From Treponema sp. (GTDB lineage: Bacteria > Spirochaetota > Spirochaetia > Treponematales > Treponemataceae), in the NCBI GenBank assembly GCA_017940255.1, contig JAGAZB010000005.1:186001-250000 (forward strand): DNA of 64,000 bases. Direction: 5' to 3'. The notes beneath the pieces are model-generated. The model saw only the letters and a program-made list of their open reading frames with translations. It did no database searches and was not told the origin of the DNA. The stretch's first letter is position 1. Every line of letters starts with the position of its first letter. Made by a program: the position numbers and the translations under genes. Of this stretch, positions 16,851 to 26,306 are shown piece after piece.

Positions 16851-17639
16851 ATGATTCATCTTAAAACAGAAGAACAGATTGCTGGAATCAGAAAGGCTTG
16901 TCATCTTACAGCCGATATGTTTAACGAACTCATTCCAAAGATTCACGCAGGTATGACAACCTACGAAGTAGACAAATTATTCGAAAAATACATTACATCA
17001 CACGGTGGAACACCTGCCTGGTGGCACGAAGATTATCCGGGTTCTGTCTGCATCAGTATAAATGATGAAGTAATTCACGGAATCCCTTCTAAAAAACGTG
17101 TAATTAAAGACGGAGACCTTGTAAGTCTTGATGTCGGAATCGATTTAGACGGCTATATCAGCGATACAACTCATTCTATTCTGATTGGAAATGTGCCTAA
17201 AAAGGTTCGCGAGCTTCAGAAAGTAACAGTTGAATGTCTTAAGGCTGGAATTGCAGCCTGCAAGGTTGGTAACCGCATTAGTGATATTGCAAATGCAGTT
17301 TACGAAGTAGCTGATAAACACGGCTATGGTGTAGTTTACGATTACTGTGGTCACGGAGTAGGGCTTGAAGTTCACGAAGACCCTAGCGTTCCAAACTGTC
17401 CGTTCCGCGGAGCAAATCCTAGAATTAAAGAAGGCATGGTTCTTGCAATTGAGCCTATGATTAACCTGGGAACTGCAGATGTAGATGTCCTTGATGACGG
17501 CTGGACTGTTGTTACCGCCGATGGCGAGGCTTCCTGCCATGAAGAGCACACCGTTGCAATCTTTAAGGACCACACAGAAGTTCTTACTGATTTGAACTAT
17601 AATGGAAAATCAGTTTTGCCACCAGATTTAACGGCTTAA
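16851..17639 (+). CDS. map: Methionine aminopeptidase, type I
   Basis: 262 residues. Removes the N-terminal methionine from new proteins in the cytoplasm. All five metal ligands are present: Asp94, Asp105, His168 (in CGHGVG), Glu201 (in AIEPM) and Glu232 (in HEEHT); His175 is the usual second-shell residue. No N-terminal zinc-finger extension, so it is the bacterial Ia form. GAGG (16841-16844) precedes the ATG. A GATAAT -10 candidate is at 16825-16830. It stands alone between repeats and htrA. Confidence 0.97.
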   Translation: MIHLKTEEQIAGIRKACHLTADMFNELIPKIHAGMTTYEVDKLFEKYITSHGGTPAWWHEDYPGSVCISINDEVIHGIPSKKRVIKDGDLVSLDVGIDLDGYISDTTHSILIGNVPKKVRELQKVTVECLKAGIAACKVGNRISDIANAVYEVADKHGYGVVYDYCGHGVGLEVHEDPSVPNCPFRGANPRIKEGMVLAIEPMINLGTADVDVLDDGWTVVTADGEASCHEEHTVAIFKDHTEVLTDLNYNGKSVLPPDLTA

Positions 17640-17704
17640 AATTTTTGTAACCATTTTCCACTTTTATTATTATATTTTATGAAGAACATAATAACAGGTG
17701 GAAT

Positions 17705-19213
17705 ATGAATATGAAAATTTTTACAAAATCACTTTCAATCATCGCCGCAGCTACAATGCTCACAACAGCATGTTTTGCGGCTCCTCCAAAAGAATCTAAG
17801 TCTGCCTCTGGCAGTTCATCATCAACAGAACGTAGTGTATCTGCTCAGACTGCAGCCCAGGCTCTTACTGTGGTAGAAGCACTGCAAACAACCTTCCGTT
17901 CTGTAAGCGAAACTTTACTTCCTTCGGTTGTAGAAGTAGATGTCACAGAGACAAAGACTTATAAAGACCCGTTCGGAGGAATGACAAATCCTTTTGAATT
18001 CTTCTTTGGCCGCCCGGATAACGGAAATGACGAAAATAAGAAGGATGATGGTACACGTGAATACGAATCTAAAGGACTCGGTTCTGGTGTAATCGTTCGT
18101 AAATCTGGTACAACTTTTTATGTACTCACAAATAACCATGTTGCAGGAAGCGCTACAAAAATCAGTGTAAAACTTAATGATGGACGCGAGTTTGAAGGAA
18201 AACTGGTTGGTACAGATGCCAGAATTGATATTGCACTGGTTTCTTTTGAATCAAAAGACGATTCAATTCCAGTGGCAAAACTTGGTGATTCAAACAATGT
18301 AATGCCAGGCGATATCTGTATGGCCTTTGGTGCTCCTCTGGGATACAGCCAGTCTGTAACACAGGGAATTGTTTCTGCAACAGGCCGTTCAGAAAGCCAC
18401 ATGTCTGCAGTAAGCGATTATATTCAGACAGATGCTGCAATCAACCAGGGAAATTCTGGTGGTCCTCTGGTAAATATCTATGGTGAAGTAATTGGAATTA
18501 ACACATGGATTGCTTCTTCATCTGGCGGTTCAGTTGGTCTTGGTTTTGCAATTCCAATCAATAACGTAAAAAATGCAATTGATTCTTTCATTAAGAATGG
18601 AAAGATTGTTTACGGATGGGTTGGAGTTTCTCTGCTTGAAGTAAACAATGAGTTTAAGAAAGAACTTGGTGTTGAAGGAATGGACGGAGCCTTTGCTGGT
18701 GAAGTATTTACTAATTCTCCGGCATTCAAGGGTGGAATTAAACCAGGTGACTTTATTATTGAATTAAATGGCAGAAGTGTAAAGAATGTTAATCAGCTTG
18801 TACGCGATGTCGGAAGTCTTGAAGCTGGAACTACAGCAAACTTTACAGTTATGCGTGGCGGAAAGCGCCTTTCAGATATTATTGTAAAGGTTGAAGAACG
18901 TGCAAAAGAAAACGAGATTTCTAACAACAAAATGTGGCCTGGTTTCCTTGCAATGCCACTTACAGACGAAAGCCGTGAACAGCTTAAGCTTGATGATAAA
19001 CGTGTTCAGGGTGTTATAGTTGCAAATGTTGAAGAAAAGTCTCCGGCTGCTTCTTTGAGATTGCAGAATGGTGATGTAATTACTGCTGTAAACGGCAAGA
19101 AAGTTACAAATCTTGCAGAATTCTATGACGAGCTTGCAAGTGCCCAGAAATCTGTAAACTTTGATATTTACAGCAATGGCGGAACAATTACTACTGGAAC
19201 TTATAAGTTCTAG
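17705..19213 (+). CDS. htrA: HtrA/DegP-type periplasmic serine protease with two PDZ domains
   Basis: 502 residues. Quality-control protease of the periplasm. A signal peptide of about 25 residues (AAATMLTTACFAA) could be cut by either signal peptidase; the TTAC sequence is a possible lipobox. The trypsin-like domain has the triad His145 (TNNHVAG), Asp175 (ARIDIAL) and Ser251 (QGNSGGP). PDZ1 covers about 300-390 and PDZ2 about 405-500. A low-complexity S/T linker precedes the catalytic domain. GGTGG acts as ribosome site; a second in-frame ATG lies two codons later. A nine-codon upstream ORF overlaps the start (ATGA). A strong terminator follows. Confidence 0.95.
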   Translation: MNMKIFTKSLSIIAAATMLTTACFAAPPKESKSASGSSSSTERSVSAQTAAQALTVVEALQTTFRSVSETLLPSVVEVDVTETKTYKDPFGGMTNPFEFFFGRPDNGNDENKKDDGTREYESKGLGSGVIVRKSGTTFYVLTNNHVAGSATKISVKLNDGREFEGKLVGTDARIDIALVSFESKDDSIPVAKLGDSNNVMPGDICMAFGAPLGYSQSVTQGIVSATGRSESHMSAVSDYIQTDAAINQGNSGGPLVNIYGEVIGINTWIASSSGGSVGLGFAIPINNVKNAIDSFIKNGKIVYGWVGVSLLEVNNEFKKELGVEGMDGAFAGEVFTNSPAFKGGIKPGDFIIELNGRSVKNVNQLVRDVGSLEAGTTANFTVMRGGKRLSDIIVKVEERAKENEISNNKMWPGFLAMPLTDESREQLKLDDKRVQGVIVANVEEKSPAASLRLQNGDVITAVNGKKVTNLAEFYDELASAQKSVNFDIYSNGGTITTGTYKF

Positions 19214-19243
19214 GCATAAAGCTTTTAAGTTGTGCTGTTAAAT

Positions 19244-19277
19244 AAAAAAGGCTTGCCGAGTGGCAAGCCTTTTTTTT
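19244..19277. terminator. Bidirectional terminator between htrA and a lipoprotein gene
   Basis: AAAAAAGGCTTGCC-GAGT-GGCAAGCCTTTTTTTT: an 8-bp GC stem with A-run and T-run on either side, so it can stop both convergent transcripts. Confidence 0.92.
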
Positions 19278-19296
19278 GTGCTAGAAAATCAGAAAA

Positions 19297-19848
19297 TTAC
19301 TGCTTTTCGAATACAATTTCGATTTCCTGTTCTGAATTAGCTTCGTAGCTTACACCAGCAACAGTTCCTTTTACATATGAAGTTGTAGAAAGGTAGTATG
19401 TAATTTTTGTGCGAGCTCCATTAATTACTAAACGTGCATCAGCATCACCTTCGATAGTTGCATCAGAGCCATAAATTTTCTGCATTTCTGCTTTATATTC
19501 GTCAAACTTTTCTGCTATTTCATTATAGTGTTCAATGTCAGCAGCTGCTTCTCCAAAGAATTCTTTAGCTTCATCTTTTGTGAGTGTAAAAGATGTGTCT
19601 TCAAAATCCATGTAGTCGACAATTTCTGCGATTGAATCATATTCATACTTTACTTCAGCACCGTTAGTTTTGCTGTAAAGATAAACAGAACCATCTGTAA
19701 TTTTCCATGTTCCAGAAAGGTCTTCACCGTCTTTAAGAACATCGGCTACATTATCTCCACTTGGACCTGCATCCTGTTTACAAGAAGCTGCTCCAAATAC
19801 CAAAGCGAATGTCAAAGCGAACATTCCAAACAATCTTAATTTTTTCAT
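19297..19848 (-). CDS. Lipoprotein, unknown function, behind a poly-G promoter
   Basis: 183 residues. The signal peptide MKKLRLFGMFALTFALVFG ends in AASC (Cys23) as lipobox. After an acidic spacer, GEDLSGTWKITDGSVYLYS opens a beta-rich region; residues about 75-130 are a charged helix (EAKEFFGEAAADIEHYNEIA), followed by strands (ARLVINGARTKITYYLS, GVSYEANSEQEIEIVFE). No family is recognised. AAGGAG (19855-19860 on the reverse strand) sets the start. Its promoter contains a run of ten G in the spacer, so expression may switch by slippage. It is a single-gene unit. Confidence 0.88.
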   Translation of the reverse strand: MKKLRLFGMFALTFALVFGAASCKQDAGPSGDNVADVLKDGEDLSGTWKITDGSVYLYSKTNGAEVKYEYDSIAEIVDYMDFEDTSFTLTKDEAKEFFGEAAADIEHYNEIAEKFDEYKAEMQKIYGSDATIEGDADARLVINGARTKITYYLSTTSYVKGTVAGVSYEANSEQEIEIVFEKQ

Positions 19849-19881
19849 TTAAATCTCCTTTTGTGTAAAATTTTAAAAAAC

Positions 19882-19920
19882 ACTATACAATCATACCCCC
19901 CCCCCGTATCAGTTTGTCAA
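19882..19920 (-). promoter_or_regulatory. Promoter with G10 homopolymer between -35 and -10 (candidate phase-variable)
   Basis: On the minus strand, TTGACA (19920-19915) is followed by nine bases, then ten G (19905-19896), then TATGAT (19895-19890). The spacer is therefore 19 bases; eight G would give the optimal 17. A second -10-like TATAGT lies at 19887-19882. This places the tract exactly where length changes would tune transcription of the lipoprotein gene. Confidence 0.75.
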
Positions 19921-20024
19921 CAGTTTTCTAAGTAAATTCTTATAAAGAGCTGAGTGTAAATCATCATCAAGGAAAGAAATCAGCACATCTTTTCTATCTG
20001 GGCTGAATTTGATATAATCCTCAC

Positions 20025-23000
20025 ATGTATCGTTTATATGTAGAGCGTCGCCCCGGCTTTGAAAACGAGGCAAAGCGTTATTTATCAGAAATCAACAGTT
20101 TCTTGGGAATTGCAAGCGTAAAGGCAGTTCGTTATTTCAATCGTTATGACATTGAAAATGTAAGTGAAGAAGTTGCAAAAATTGCTGCAACCCGCATTTT
20201 CTCTGAACCTCAGAGTGACTTTGTATTTACAGAAGCTCTTCCTTCTCATAGCGGAAAAGAAATTATCTGGGAATTCCTTCCTGGTCAGTACGATCAGCGT
20301 GCTGATTCTGCCGAGCAGTGTCTTTCTTTGCTCCGTGCAGGTCTTAAGGGTGTAAAAACTCTTACAGAAGCTCCTGTTGTTCGCTGTGCAAAAATCGTTC
20401 TTCTTGAAGGCGATGTAAGCGAAGAAGAAATCAAAAAGATTCAGAACTATCTTATTAACCCTGTAGATTCTCGTCTTACCGACGATACAAAACCTGATAC
20501 ATTAAAAATGCATGTTGAAGAGCCTGCCGACATTCCTGTTGTAGAAGGCTTTATCAAGATGAATGACGAAGAGATTGAAGCATACCGTAACAAGATGGGC
20601 CTTGCTATGGACCATGCGGATATTGTATTCCTTCAGGATTATTTTAAGGGCGAAGGCCGTGACCCGGTTGAAACAGAAATCCGCGTTTTGGATACCTACT
20701 GGTCTGACCACTGCCGCCACACAACTTTCCTTACAGAATTAAAAGACATTAAAATAGAAGAAGGACCTTATGCTCCTCTCTTCAAAAAATCTCTTGATAA
20801 CTACATGGCTATGCGTACTGAAATGTATGCCGGCCGCACCGACAAGCCTGTTTGCCTTATGGATATGGCTGTAATTGGAATGAAGTATCTTAAAAAGCAC
20901 GGAAAGCTTGAAGATATGGAAGTTTCGGAAGAAAACAATGCCTGCTCGGTTTATATAGACGTACATTACACAGCAGATGAAAACGGCAAGCCTCTTGCTG
21001 CCGATGATCCACGCGCAACAGAACGCTGGCTTATGATGTTCAAAAACGAAACTCATAATCACCCTACAGAAATTGAACCATTCGGTGGCGCTGCAACTTG
21101 TCTTGGTGGTGCTATCCGTGACCCACTTTCTGGACGTTCTTGGGTTTACCAGTCTATGCGTATTACCGGTGCCGCAGACCCAACTGTGCCACTTTCAGCT
21201 ACAATGAAGGGTAAACTCCCTCAGATTAAACTCTGCCGCGAGGCTGCCCAGGGCTTCAGTTCATACGGAAACCAGATTGGTCTTACAACCGGTCAGGTAG
21301 AAGAAATCTACCACCCGGGCTATGCCGCAAAACGTATGGAGCTTGGTGCTGTTATCGCTGCCGCTCCTGTAGATACAGTTATCCGCGAACGTCCAGAGCC
21401 GGGTGATATCATCATTTTGCTTGGTGGTGGTACTGGCCGCGATGGTATTGGTGGTGCAACAGGTTCTTCAAAGGTTCACACTGTAAAATCTGTTACAACT
21501 GCCGCTGCCGAAGTTCAGAAGGGTAATGCAGTAGAAGAGCGCAAGATTCAGCGCCTTTTCCGCAATAAAGAAGTAAGCCTTATGATTCGCCGCTGTAACG
21601 ACTTTGGTGCCGGTGGTGTTTCAGTTGCTGTTGGTGAACTGGCACCTGGACTGGACATCAACCTGGATGCTGTACCAAAGAAGTACGAAGGTTTGAACGG
21701 AACAGAACTTGCAATTTCAGAAAGCCAGGAACGTATGGCTGTTGTAGTTCGCAAGGCCGACGTAGACCGCTTTATTGCTGCCGCTGCTGCAGAAAACTTA
21801 AACGCTGTTGTTGTTGCAACCGTTACAGATACAAACCGCCTTGTTATGAAATGGCGCGGTAAAACAATAGTTGATATTGGACGCGAATTCCTTGACGCCG
21901 CTGGTGCTCATCACGAAGCAACTGCTCTTATTGAACAGCCAGCTGCTCCAGAGAAATCTCCGCTCCTCAACCCATTGGAGTCTGCTGCCGCAGAACTCGA
22001 CAAGCCTGTTAAGTGCGAAGGCTGTGTTAAAAATCACCTTACAGACGCATGGCTTGCAAATATTAATGATTTGGCTTGTTGTTCTCAGCGTGGACTTGGT
22101 GAACGCTTTGATGGTTCAATTGGTTCAAGCACAGTTCTCTTCCCATACGGAGGAAAATATCAGAATACACCGGAAGCTGGTATGTCGGCAAAGATTCCAG
22201 TTGTTACTCCTCGCGAAACAAGCACTGCAAGCTTAATGGCTTACGGCTTTGACCCTCGTGTTGGAAACTGGTCTCCTTGGCACGGTGCAAAAACTGCCGT
22301 ACTCAGCTCACTTGCAAAAATCACTTGTATTGGTGGAAAGGCCCGTACATCACGCCTTAGCTTCCAGGAATTCTTTGGCCGTGCAGTAAACGAAAAACGC
22401 TGGGGTTATCCAGCCGCAGCTCTTCTTGGTTCGGTAGATGCACAGGTAGAATCTGGTTGTGCTTCAATCGGTGGTAAGGACTCAATGTCTGGTACTTTTG
22501 AAGACATCAACGTTCCTCATACACTGGTAAGTTTTGCCGTAACTCATGATGAAGCAAAGAATGTTACAAGCGGTTCCTTTAAGGTAAGCGGAAACAAGGT
22601 TTACATGGTAAGTGTTCCTTATTCAGACCTTCTTGAACCAGATTACGAAACCTTCCTTAAAAACAGCGATATTCTTTATGAATTGAACAAGAATGGTCGT
22701 ATTTCTTCTATGTACCCTGTAGGACCTGGTGGAATTGCAGAAGCAGTTACAAAAATGGCTATGGGTAATATGGTGGGCTTTAAGCTGGAAGCTGCTTCGG
22801 TGGTAACGGTCCCTGAGGCTCTCGAAGGGCCGGTGGTTTCGAGTGCCTCAACCACCGTTAGAGACCTCTTCCTTCCAACTTACGGAAATATCATTGTAGA
22901 AGTTCCTTCTGCTCACACTGATGAATTTGAAAAATCAGCATTTGCTGCTGGAACTCTTACTTGCCTTGGTATGACTCTTGACCGCCCTGTAATTCTTGTT

Positions 23001-24059
23001 GAGAATGCAACTTTGGGCGGAGTAACAAATAAAGAAGTAGAAATCAGTCTTTATGACTGTGTAAATTCTTGGGAAGATAAGCTTAAGGATGTATTCCCAC
23101 GCGTAAGTGGTGCTGAAGTTCAGCCAGAACTTCCTGAATGGGCAACTTCCGTTCATAAATCACTTAGCGATATTCGCAAGGCTCCTGCTTTTGTTCAGCC
23201 AACAAGCCGTCCAAAGGTATTGCTGCCAGTATTCCCGGGAACTAACTGTGAATTTGATATGGCTCGTGCCTTTAATCTGGCCGGCGCTGAAACAAAGATT
23301 GTAGTTCTTCAGAACCGCACTCAGGCTCAGCTTACAGAATCCCTTGACCGCCTTGCCCGCGAAATGCGTGACGCTCAGATTCTTGCCCTTTCCGGCGGTT
23401 TCTCAAGCGGTGATGAACCAGACGGTTCTGCAAAGTTTATTGCAAACGTTTTGAAGGCCGGAAACATCAGCGAAGAGGTTATGAATCTTCTTAAAAAGCG
23501 CGATGGTCTTGTACTTGGTATCTGTAACGGCTTCCAGGCACTTGTTAAGACTGGTCTTGCAGTTTACGGCGAAATCCGCGATATGACTCCTGATATGCCA
23601 ACTCTGACTTACAACAGAATCAACCGCCATATCAGCCGAATTGTGCGCACCCGCATCGTAAGCGCAACAAGCCCATGGGCTCTGCACCCAAGTGTAATCG
23701 ACCAGCGTAATCACCTGATTGCAATCAGCCACGGAGAAGGCCGCTTTGTTTGTGACGAAGCTACAGCAAAACGCCTCTTTGAAAACGGCCAGGTATTTAC
23801 TCAGTATGTAGATGAGTTTGGACGCCCTGCAATTACTGAACCGGACAATCCAAATGGTTCTGCTTTTGCTATTGAAGGTATTACAAGCCCAGACGGACAC
23901 GTACTTGGAAAGATGGGACACTCTGAACGCGGAGTTGGTCAGGAAATTAATGGTGCAAGCCTTGATTTGTTTAAGAATGTGGGTGGAAATCCTCTTACAA
24001 ACGAAAACGAAACAACTTGTGAAAACCTCTTTGCAGCAGGAGTTTCGTACTTCAAATAA
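20025..24059 (+). CDS. purL: Phosphoribosylformylglycinamidine synthase, single-chain form
   Basis: 1344 residues. Step four of purine synthesis: FGAR plus glutamine plus ATP gives FGAM. The synthase part includes DHCRHTTF, FKNETHNHPTEIEPFGGAATCLGG, GGGTGRDGIGGATGSS and the second-half SIGGKDSMSG. The glutaminase domain starts near residue 1063 (LLPVFPGTNCEFDMARAF), with nucleophile Cys in GICNGF (about 1167) and the HGEGRF and HSERG motifs. It is about 90 residues longer than the usual single-chain type; about 21 of these come from an in-frame repeat (22799-22860). TATAAT lies 6 bases before the ATG with no ribosome site, so initiation is probably leaderless. Its stop overlaps the next start (TAATG). 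Confidence 0.97.
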   Translation: MYRLYVERRPGFENEAKRYLSEINSFLGIASVKAVRYFNRYDIENVSEEVAKIAATRIFSEPQSDFVFTEALPSHSGKEIIWEFLPGQYDQRADSAEQCLSLLRAGLKGVKTLTEAPVVRCAKIVLLEGDVSEEEIKKIQNYLINPVDSRLTDDTKPDTLKMHVEEPADIPVVEGFIKMNDEEIEAYRNKMGLAMDHADIVFLQDYFKGEGRDPVETEIRVLDTYWSDHCRHTTFLTELKDIKIEEGPYAPLFKKSLDNYMAMRTEMYAGRTDKPVCLMDMAVIGMKYLKKHGKLEDMEVSEENNACSVYIDVHYTADENGKPLAADDPRATERWLMMFKNETHNHPTEIEPFGGAATCLGGAIRDPLSGRSWVYQSMRITGAADPTVPLSATMKGKLPQIKLCREAAQGFSSYGNQIGLTTGQVEEIYHPGYAAKRMELGAVIAAAPVDTVIRERPEPGDIIILLGGGTGRDGIGGATGSSKVHTVKSVTTAAAEVQKGNAVEERKIQRLFRNKEVSLMIRRCNDFGAGGVSVAVGELAPGLDINLDAVPKKYEGLNGTELAISESQERMAVVVRKADVDRFIAAAAAENLNAVVVATVTDTNRLVMKWRGKTIVDIGREFLDAAGAHHEATALIEQPAAPEKSPLLNPLESAAAELDKPVKCEGCVKNHLTDAWLANINDLACCSQRGLGERFDGSIGSSTVLFPYGGKYQNTPEAGMSAKIPVVTPRETSTASLMAYGFDPRVGNWSPWHGAKTAVLSSLAKITCIGGKARTSRLSFQEFFGRAVNEKRWGYPAAALLGSVDAQVESGCASIGGKDSMSGTFEDINVPHTLVSFAVTHDEAKNVTSGSFKVSGNKVYMVSVPYSDLLEPDYETFLKNSDILYELNKNGRISSMYPVGPGGIAEAVTKMAMGNMVGFKLEAASVVTVPEALEGPVVSSASTTVRDLFLPTYGNIIVEVPSAHTDEFEKSAFAAGTLTCLGMTLDRPVILVENATLGGVTNKEVEISLYDCVNSWEDKLKDVFPRVSGAEVQPELPEWATSVHKSLSDIRKAPAFVQPTSRPKVLLPVFPGTNCEFDMARAFNLAGAETKIVVLQNRTQAQLTESLDRLAREMRDAQILALSGGFSSGDEPDGSAKFIANVLKAGNISEEVMNLLKKRDGLVLGICNGFQALVKTGLAVYGEIRDMTPDMPTLTYNRINRHISRIVRTRIVSATSPWALHPSVIDQRNHLIAISHGEGRFVCDEATAKRLFENGQVFTQYVDEFGRPAITEPDNPNGSAFAIEGITSPDGHVLGKMGHSERGVGQEINGASLDLFKNVGGNPLTNENETTCENLFAAGVSYFK
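22799..22860. repeat. Double REP-like palindrome in frame within purL
   Basis: Two adjacent palindromes: GGTCCCTGAGG-CTCTCGAAGGGCC (about 22808-22831) and a 25-base family A variant at 22832-22856 with core TTTCGAGTGCCTCAA. Outer bases TAACGGT (22804-22810) and ACCGTTA (22854-22860) are also inverted. The insert encodes about 21 residues rich in V, S, P and T, between the AIR-synthase-like core and the following strand. Confidence 0.85.
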
Positions 24060-25018
24060 TGAAAAAACTGTCTTTCATAGTCTTTATAACTCTGCTTCTC
24101 GTTTCCTGTGCCCGTCCCGCCCGGGATTCATACGGCTGTTACCGCGATTTTGAATCTGCGGTAATGTCAGGCACTGCTTCTGGCTCTGGCCGCAATATTA
24201 TTGTGATTGCGACCATGGAAGGCAGCGATGAGCAGAGCGGCGAATTTTTACAGAAGGTTGTGAGAGACAGCGGCTTTTCTGCGGTCACAGAGCAGTATTC
24301 AGTGGTTTTGATGGATTTTTCCAAGAAGGCTTATGATGCAACTGTGGCAGCGGATGCGGAAGATAAAAAAGCTGTGAAGATTGCCGCTCAAAACGAAGAG
24401 ATTTTGAACCGGAACATTCTTACGGCAAAACTTCTAAATATCTCGACCACGCCTTCTTTTTACTTGCTTTCGAAGGAAGGCTGTTTTATCACAAATGTAG
24501 ATTATATAGATGAAATAAACTCTCCACAGGAATTTTTGAATCTTCTTTCTTCTTATCAGGAAAAAACTGAAGCTGTAAATGCTCTTATTGCCCGCTGTTC
24601 AAGTGCTTCATCACAAGAAAAACTGCAGGCAATAGAAGAACTGTATGATTCAACCGAAAGTTTATATCGTCCTTTTCTTTTGGATTTCATTACAAAGGCA
24701 ATAAAACTTGCTTCTTCTGATGTAAACAAAAAAAGTAAGTTCCTGCTTGCCCGTACAGATGCCCAATCAACCCGAGCCTTTCTTGGTGGAAACGCAGATG
24801 CGGCTGTAGCAGGGTATGTAAATCTTGCAGCAGAAAAAAATCTGACTGCAGAAGCACGTCAGCAGGCCTGGTACATGGCAGCCTATCTTCTTGCCATGTC
24901 TGATGCCAGTCAGTACGAAGTTATAATCACTTATTTGCAGAATGCAGTTGAAGCTGCTCCCGAATCTGCCGATGCCGCTTCTATTCAGCGGGCAATAAAC
25001 GAAATTTCTGGAAAATAA
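24059..25018 (+). CDS. Lipoprotein with thioredoxin-like and TPR-like regions
   Basis: 319 residues. The signal peptide MKKLSFIVFITLLL ends in VSC (Cys17). Residues about 40-165 resemble a thioredoxin-like fold (NIIVIATMEGSDEQSGEFL, then LNISTTPSFYLLSKEGCFI with the cis-Pro type TTPSF), but the CxxC motif is missing, so redox activity is unlikely. The C-terminal third is helical with Ala-rich repeats (ARQQAWYMAAYLLA) like a TPR. The start overlaps the purL stop by one base; only 4 bases separate it from the next gene. Function unknown; the fold reading is moderate. Confidence 0.7.
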   Translation: MKKLSFIVFITLLLVSCARPARDSYGCYRDFESAVMSGTASGSGRNIIVIATMEGSDEQSGEFLQKVVRDSGFSAVTEQYSVVLMDFSKKAYDATVAADAEDKKAVKIAAQNEEILNRNILTAKLLNISTTPSFYLLSKEGCFITNVDYIDEINSPQEFLNLLSSYQEKTEAVNALIARCSSASSQEKLQAIEELYDSTESLYRPFLLDFITKAIKLASSDVNKKSKFLLARTDAQSTRAFLGGNADAAVAGYVNLAAEKNLTAEARQQAWYMAAYLLAMSDASQYEVIITYLQNAVEAAPESADAASIQRAINEISGK

Positions 25019-25022
25019 GCCC

Positions 25023-26306
25023 ATGGATGATTCTCCCTCGCCCTTACTTTTTATAATCCTCGCAGTTTTAATCACCCTTTCCATGCTTTTTTCTATTGCG
25101 GAAAGCTCTTTTTTGGGAATGAATAAGCTGCGCCTGCGCGTTTTACGAAAAAATAAGGATAAAAAGGCAATGCGGGCCGGCCGCCTGATGGATAAAAAAG
25201 AAAAGCTGATTAATACTCTTCTTGTTTCTAACGAAATTGTAAATATCCTCGTTTCTTCAATCATCACTTCTATTGCACTTTCGCTTTTTGGGCAGAGCGG
25301 GGTAGGAATTGCCACTCTGATTGCAACAGTTTTACTCCTCATTTTTGGCGAAATTACACCAAAATCTATTTCAACACGATGCCCGGATAAAATTGCTTAT
25401 GGGCTAAGCGGATTTTTGAGCCTTGTTTATATCATTATGCATCCGGTTGTAATGATAATCACCCTTATTTCGAATTTAATTCTGCGGATTTTTGGAGTAA
25501 AGGTGAATGAAAAAAAACAGTCATATACCGAAGAAGAAATTAAAACTTTTTTTGACATGAGTTCTGAAAGCGGAGTTATAGAAGAAGATGAAAACCGCAT
25601 GATGACTCAGGTTTTTAAGTTTTCTGATCTGGAAGCGCAGGATATTATGGTGCCCCGTACAAAAATCAGGGCAGTTTCTTATGAATCAAGCTACCGCGAT
25701 GTTATAGAACTTTCCCAGCGTTTAGGCTTTACCCGTTTTCCTGTTTACCGCAAGAGCATAGATGATATTATTGGCGTAATTTATTTAAAGGATATGCTGT
25801 CTTACCGCAACCGCCAGAGCGATTTTGATATTCAGAATGTGATGAGGCCTCCGCTTTTTATTTTGGGCACAAAAAAAATGTCTTCCGTTCAGGAAGTTTT
25901 ATTCGAAAGTAACCAGTCGCTGGCAATTATTGTAGATGAATATTCAGGAACAGATGGAATTCTAACTGAAAAAGACATCGCCCGCGAAATTTTTGCCCTG
26001 CCCGGAGATAATACGCTCCGCGGAAAAGTTTTTGATTTTGATGTTGTAGAAAACAAAAAAGATTTTGAAATAAACGGTTCTGTTTTAATCAGAGATTTGC
26101 GTGAAGATTTGCGTATTGATCTTCATTCTGATATGAACGAAACAATTGGCGGCTGGTTTACCGAGCAGATAGACCGCATGCCCGAAAAAGATGACACTGT
26201 GGAATTTTCAGGCTGGCTTTTCCGTGTTGTAAAAATTCAGTCTCATAGAATTGAACGCCTGCGCATTTCGGCGGTGGAAAATGCAGAGGAGGGCAAAAAT
26301 GATTAA
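25023..26306 (+). CDS. CNNM/CorC-type membrane protein (DUF21-CBS-CorC_HlyC)
   Basis: 427 residues. The N-terminal ~180 residues hold a DUF21 membrane domain of three to four helices (start FIILAVLITLSMLFSIAESS; GEITPKSIST is the conserved Pro-Lys motif). A CBS pair follows (about 195-320: ARTKIRAVSYESSYRDVIEL-type and IVDEYSGTDGILTEKDI), then a CorC_HlyC domain (about 335-420, ETIGGWFTEQ). Such proteins handle Mg2+ or related divalent cations, and relatives were named hemolysins (TlyC) in spirochaetes. It overlaps its paralogue downstream by 8 bases. Confidence 0.92.
   Translation: MDDSPSPLLFIILAVLITLSMLFSIAESSFLGMNKLRLRVLRKNKDKKAMRAGRLMDKKEKLINTLLVSNEIVNILVSSIITSIALSLFGQSGVGIATLIATVLLLIFGEITPKSISTRCPDKIAYGLSGFLSLVYIIMHPVVMIITLISNLILRIFGVKVNEKKQSYTEEEIKTFFDMSSESGVIEEDENRMMTQVFKFSDLEAQDIMVPRTKIRAVSYESSYRDVIELSQRLGFTRFPVYRKSIDDIIGVIYLKDMLSYRNRQSDFDIQNVMRPPLFILGTKKMSSVQEVLFESNQSLAIIVDEYSGTDGILTEKDIAREIFALPGDNTLRGKVFDFDVVENKKDFEINGSVLIRDLREDLRIDLHSDMNETIGGWFTEQIDRMPEKDDTVEFSGWLFRVVKIQSHRIERLRISAVENAEEGKND

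Noticed and set aside
24059-25018. Active thioredoxin
   Set aside because: The fold-like segment lacks any CxxC motif, so a redox role is not supported.
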